Positions 61,461 through 64,000 of a stretch of 64,000 bases of DNA are shown in pieces; the stretch's first letter is position 1; every line of letters begins with the position of its first letter. This DNA is from Lachnospiraceae bacterium C10. Its GTDB lineage: Bacteria; Bacillota; Clostridia; Lachnospirales; Lachnospiraceae. The DNA is taken from positions 1 to 64,000 of the forward strand of contig FMTN01000014.1 of NCBI GenBank assembly GCA_900100095.1. Direction: 5' to 3'. The notes under the pieces are model-generated. The model saw nothing but the letters and a program-made list of their open reading frames with translations. It was not told the DNA's origin and did not search any database. Made by a program: the position numbers and the translations under genes.

Positions 61461-62975
61461 ATGAAGAGGAAAGGAAGGATTGGAAGAACCATACTGTGTT
61501 GTATGGTTGCTTCCCTTTTGTGCGGTGGTTGCGTGGCTGGGGAGAAAACGGCGACACTGCCGCTGGAACAGGTGAAAAAGGGAAATTACAGTGCCAAGAT
61601 CAGTTGTCATGATCCCCAGATTCTTTTGGGAAATGATGATACCTACTATATGACGGGAAGTCATCAGATCATCGCAGAATCCAAAAATCTTTCGGACTGG
61701 AGCTATATTGCCAATGGAAACCGTATGTTTGACAATATCTTTTCCGGAGATCTCCCTGCATTTTCCTATGTGGGAAAGAACGAAGAGGGAGGATATTCCA
61801 TCTGGGCCAGCAATATTTTCTATAACGAAGTGATGGGAAAATATCTGATGTATTTTTGCACCTCATCCAGTTATATCAAGTCCAATCTGACCCTGGCGGT
61901 ATCCGATACCCCGGGTGGTCCCTACACCTACACGGATACCTTCCTGTATTCGGGATGGGATGAAAGTACGATAGGAAAGACCAATGTCAAAAAGGTACTG
62001 GGGAAGGATGCGGATCTGTCCCGGTATTATGAATATGGCGCATACAACAATAAAAAATGGCCAAACTGCATTGATCCTGCGGTTTTTACCGATGAAGACG
62101 GGAAGATGTGGATGGTATACGGATCCTGGTCCGGCGGAATCTTTTTACTGGAGCTGGATGAAAAAACCGGGTTGCCGATTCATCCGAAGGAAAGTAGCGA
62201 GACAGTGGATCCGTATTATGGATACCGGTTGATCGGCGGAGGTCATCATGCGGTGGAAGGTCCGTACATCTGGTATGACAAGGAGAGCGGATATTATTAT
62301 CTGTTTGTCTCCTATGGAAATCTTCAAAGGGAAGGCGGTTATCAGATCCGGGAATTCCGAAGCAAACATCCGACGGGGCCTTATGAGGATGCGGCAGGAA
62401 ATACCCTGCAGGCTCAGGAGGATTATTTTAATTACGGCTTAAAGCTTGCGGGTAATTACAGTCTGCCGTCTCTTGAAAAGGGTTATATGGCTCCCGGGGG
62501 ACAATCGGTATTTGCTGATCGGGAAGGAAATCTCATGATCACCTATCATCAGAGATTTGATCAGGGGGATGAGTACCATGAACCGCGAATTCACAGGCTT
62601 TACCGGAACGGGGAAGACTGGCTTGTCATGGCGCCTTTTGAATATCATGAGGAGGAAAAGCAGCCAAAAGAAAAGACATACCGGCAGGATGAGATCAATG
62701 GAACCTTTTATATGTTAAATCATGGTCATGACGTGGGAAGCAAGCTGATAGAAGCCAAAGAGGTCAATTTTTCAGACGTTAACATCAGCGGAGGAATGAC
62801 CGGAACCTATAAGGTAAAAAAGGGAAAAAGGGAAATTTCACTGGTGATCGATTCCGTTCCTTATAACGGTGTGATAGAGGACACTATAGATGAAGCAGGA
62901 AATAGGGTAAGAACCATCACAGCCGCAGGAAGTAACAATGAAAGTATCTGGGCCGTGCAGTATCAGGGGAAATAA
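61461..62975 (+). CDS. GH43-family lipoprotein, endo-arabinanase-like
   Basis: 504 residues. Lipoprotein signal peptide with lipobox LCGGC (Cys24). The catalytic residues are visible in [21 protein letters not shown] and [10 protein letters not shown]. The C-terminal 110 residues ([10 protein letters not shown] onward) form an accessory beta domain seen in endo-1,5-alpha-L-arabinanases. It would cut arabinan on the cell surface and feed the intracellular GH43 and GH51 enzymes. Ribosome site AAAGGGG before ATG 61461. Confidence 0.85.
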   Translation: MKRKGRIGRTILCCMVASLLCGGCVAGEKTATLPLEQVKKGNYSAKISCHDPQILLGNDDTYYMTGSHQIIAESKNLSDWSYIANGNRMFDNIFSGDLPAFSYVGKNEEGGYSIWASNIFYNEVMGKYLMYFCTSSSYIKSNLTLAVSDTPGGPYTYTDTFLYSGWDESTIGKTNVKKVLGKDADLSRYYEYGAYNNKKWPNCIDPAVFTDEDGKMWMVYGSWSGGIFLLELDEKTGLPIHPKESSETVDPYYGYRLIGGGHHAVEGPYIWYDKESGYYYLFVSYGNLQREGGYQIREFRSKHPTGPYEDAAGNTLQAQEDYFNYGLKLAGNYSLPSLEKGYMAPGGQSVFADREGNLMITYHQRFDQGDEYHEPRIHRLYRNGEDWLVMAPFEYHEEEKQPKEKTYRQDEINGTFYMLNHGHDVGSKLIEAKEVNFSDVNISGGMTGTYKVKKGKREISLVIDSVPYNGVIEDTIDEAGNRVRTITAAGSNNESIWAVQYQGK

Positions 62976-63007
62976 CAAAGTTTATGAATGTCAAACAGGA
63001 GGGTTAC

Positions 63008-64000
63008 ATGAGGTTATATATCAATAATAAAAAGGAAATGGGCAGGATTGCTCCGGAGATTTACGGACATTTTTCAGAACATCTGGGTCGTTGCATTTAT
63101 GAAGGGATCTATGTGGGAGAGGATTCTGCTATCCCGAATGAAAAGGGAATGCGCTGTGATGTGGTGCAGGCATTAAAAGAAATTCAGGTGCCGGTGCTGC
63201 GCTGGCCGGGCGGATGTTTTGCCGACGAATATCACTGGAAGGATGGCATCGGACCGAAGGAGAAGCGTAAGCGTATGGTCAATACCCACTGGGGCGGTGT
63301 TGTTGAGGATAACAGTTTTGGAACCCATGAATTTTTCGAACTGGCAAAGCAGTTGGGCTGTAAGACCTACGTGAACGGCAATGTGGGTAGCGGAACCGTT
63401 CAGGAGATGAGCGAATGGGTGGAATATATGACATTTAACGGTGTCTCTCCTATGGCGGATCTTCGTAAGGAAAACGGACAGGAAGAACCATGGCGTGTGG
63501 ATTACTTTGGCGTGGGAAATGAGAACTGGGGCTGCGGCGGCAATATGCGTCCTTCCTACTACGCTGACCTCTACCGGCGTTATCAGACCTATGTCAGAGT
63601 CTATGATCCAAAGAAACCGATCCAAAAGATCTGTGGAGGCGCCAACGTAGCGGATTATCACTGGACGAAGACTGTTCTTGACACCTGCTTTGACCATACA
63701 CCGGAGGCACTTCACGGTTTCATGGACGGACTTTCTCTGCATTACTATGTTCATCCGGAGGGATGGGAGGTAAAAGGTTCAGCGACGGAATTTGACGAAG
63801 AGGTCTGGTATAAGACCTTGTCCAAGGCACTTTACATGGAAGAGCTGGTGGAGCGTCACGGAGCCATTATGGACCAGTACGATCCGGAGAAAAAGATCGG
63901 TATGGTTGTGGATGAATGGGGAACCTGGTATACCGTGGAACCGGGAACAAATCCGGGATTTTTGTATCAGCAGAATACGGTGCGGGATGCGCTGGTTGCA
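63008..64000 (+). CDS. abfA: Alpha-L-arabinofuranosidase, GH51 (partial, runs off the window)
   Basis: 331 codons are present from ATG 63008 (CAGGAGG before it) and remain open at the end; full enzymes are about 500 residues. [29 protein letters not shown], the acid/base Glu172 in [10 protein letters not shown], and the nucleophile Glu303 in VVDEWGTWY. No signal peptide, so intracellular. It removes terminal arabinose from imported oligosaccharides. Confidence 0.93.
   Translation, partial: MRLYINNKKEMGRIAPEIYGHFSEHLGRCIYEGIYVGEDSAIPNEKGMRCDVVQALKEIQVPVLRWPGGCFADEYHWKDGIGPKEKRKRMVNTHWGGVVEDNSFGTHEFFELAKQLGCKTYVNGNVGSGTVQEMSEWVEYMTFNGVSPMADLRKENGQEEPWRVDYFGVGNENWGCGGNMRPSYYADLYRRYQTYVRVYDPKKPIQKICGGANVADYHWTKTVLDTCFDHTPEALHGFMDGLSLHYYVHPEGWEVKGSATEFDEEVWYKTLSKALYMEELVERHGAIMDQYDPEKKIGMVVDEWGTWYTVEPGTNPGFLYQQNTVRDALVA

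Noticed and set aside
1-64000. CRISPR array, rRNA genes, prophage or replication origin
   Set aside because: No regularly spaced repeats, no rRNA sequence, no phage structural genes and no DnaA-box cluster were seen.

Overview
The window looks like a chromosomal segment of a Gram-positive anaerobe of the class Clostridia, most likely a Lachnospiraceae (Butyrivibrio/Roseburia-like) butyrate producer. The evidence is a thl-hbd-bcd-etfB-etfA butyryl-CoA operon, a T-box in front of ileS, the pyrK/pyrD type 1B pair, AGGAGG ribosome sites, moderate GC, and arabinan-degrading enzymes typical of plant-fibre fermenters. The genus is not fixed by the sequence.

Layout. 1-1942 is an IS110-family element that appears to sit inside the ribosome binding site of patB. 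1949-11220 holds patB, a chemoreceptor, T-box-controlled ileS and glgP. 11353-17217 holds a divergent clpX-like gene, yerC, a DUF5721 gene, a cold-shock gene, degV, folC and a glutathione peroxidase. 17311-20698 is a sensor kinase, its response regulator and a second sensor protein in which the kinase histidine is replaced. 21711-21899 carries two tRNA-Gly genes. They are followed by an AT-rich accessory patch (about 21966-24804) with a zinc-ribbon protein, a secreted orphan on the minus strand and a decayed plasmid-mobilisation relaxase. 24892-28698 returns to core metabolism (thyA, folA, ilvB, ilvN). 28872-34139 is the butyrate operon, with strongly biased codons and a Rex-like operator in front. 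After an Nbp35/Mrp ATPase comes what looks like a 5' fragment of a group IIC intron lodged just behind a terminator, then a convergent cyclophilin gene.

36312-46615 is a compact Tad-like secretion/pilus locus. It has a structured leader RNA, a small pilin-like protein, a TadA ATPase, a TadB-like membrane protein, five small single-pass proteins (two under 50 residues) and a secreted protein of about 1,920 residues. 46661-56367 holds a CorC-type membrane protein, a TPR lipoprotein, pyrCFKDE, a VanZ protein, a small membrane protein and an M29-type aminopeptidase with an unusual N-terminal half. 56514-60195 is purE and purMND. 60441-64000 is an arabinan-use cluster: an intracellular GH43, a lipoprotein GH43 and the start of a GH51 arabinofuranosidase that runs off the window.

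The most interesting points are these. (1) The IS110 circle junction would rebuild a TTGACA-17-TATAAT promoter, and its 520-nt structured right end contains short copies of both junction sequences, as a bridge RNA would. (2) The ClpX-like protein lacks the RKH loop and has altered pore and IGF loops. (3) A pseudokinase sits beside the two-component pair. (4) An unclassified structured leader precedes the Tad-like locus. (5) A PUA-like/zinc-ribbon/UDG-like protein lies on the tRNA-linked island. All calls come from reading the sequence; no database search was run.
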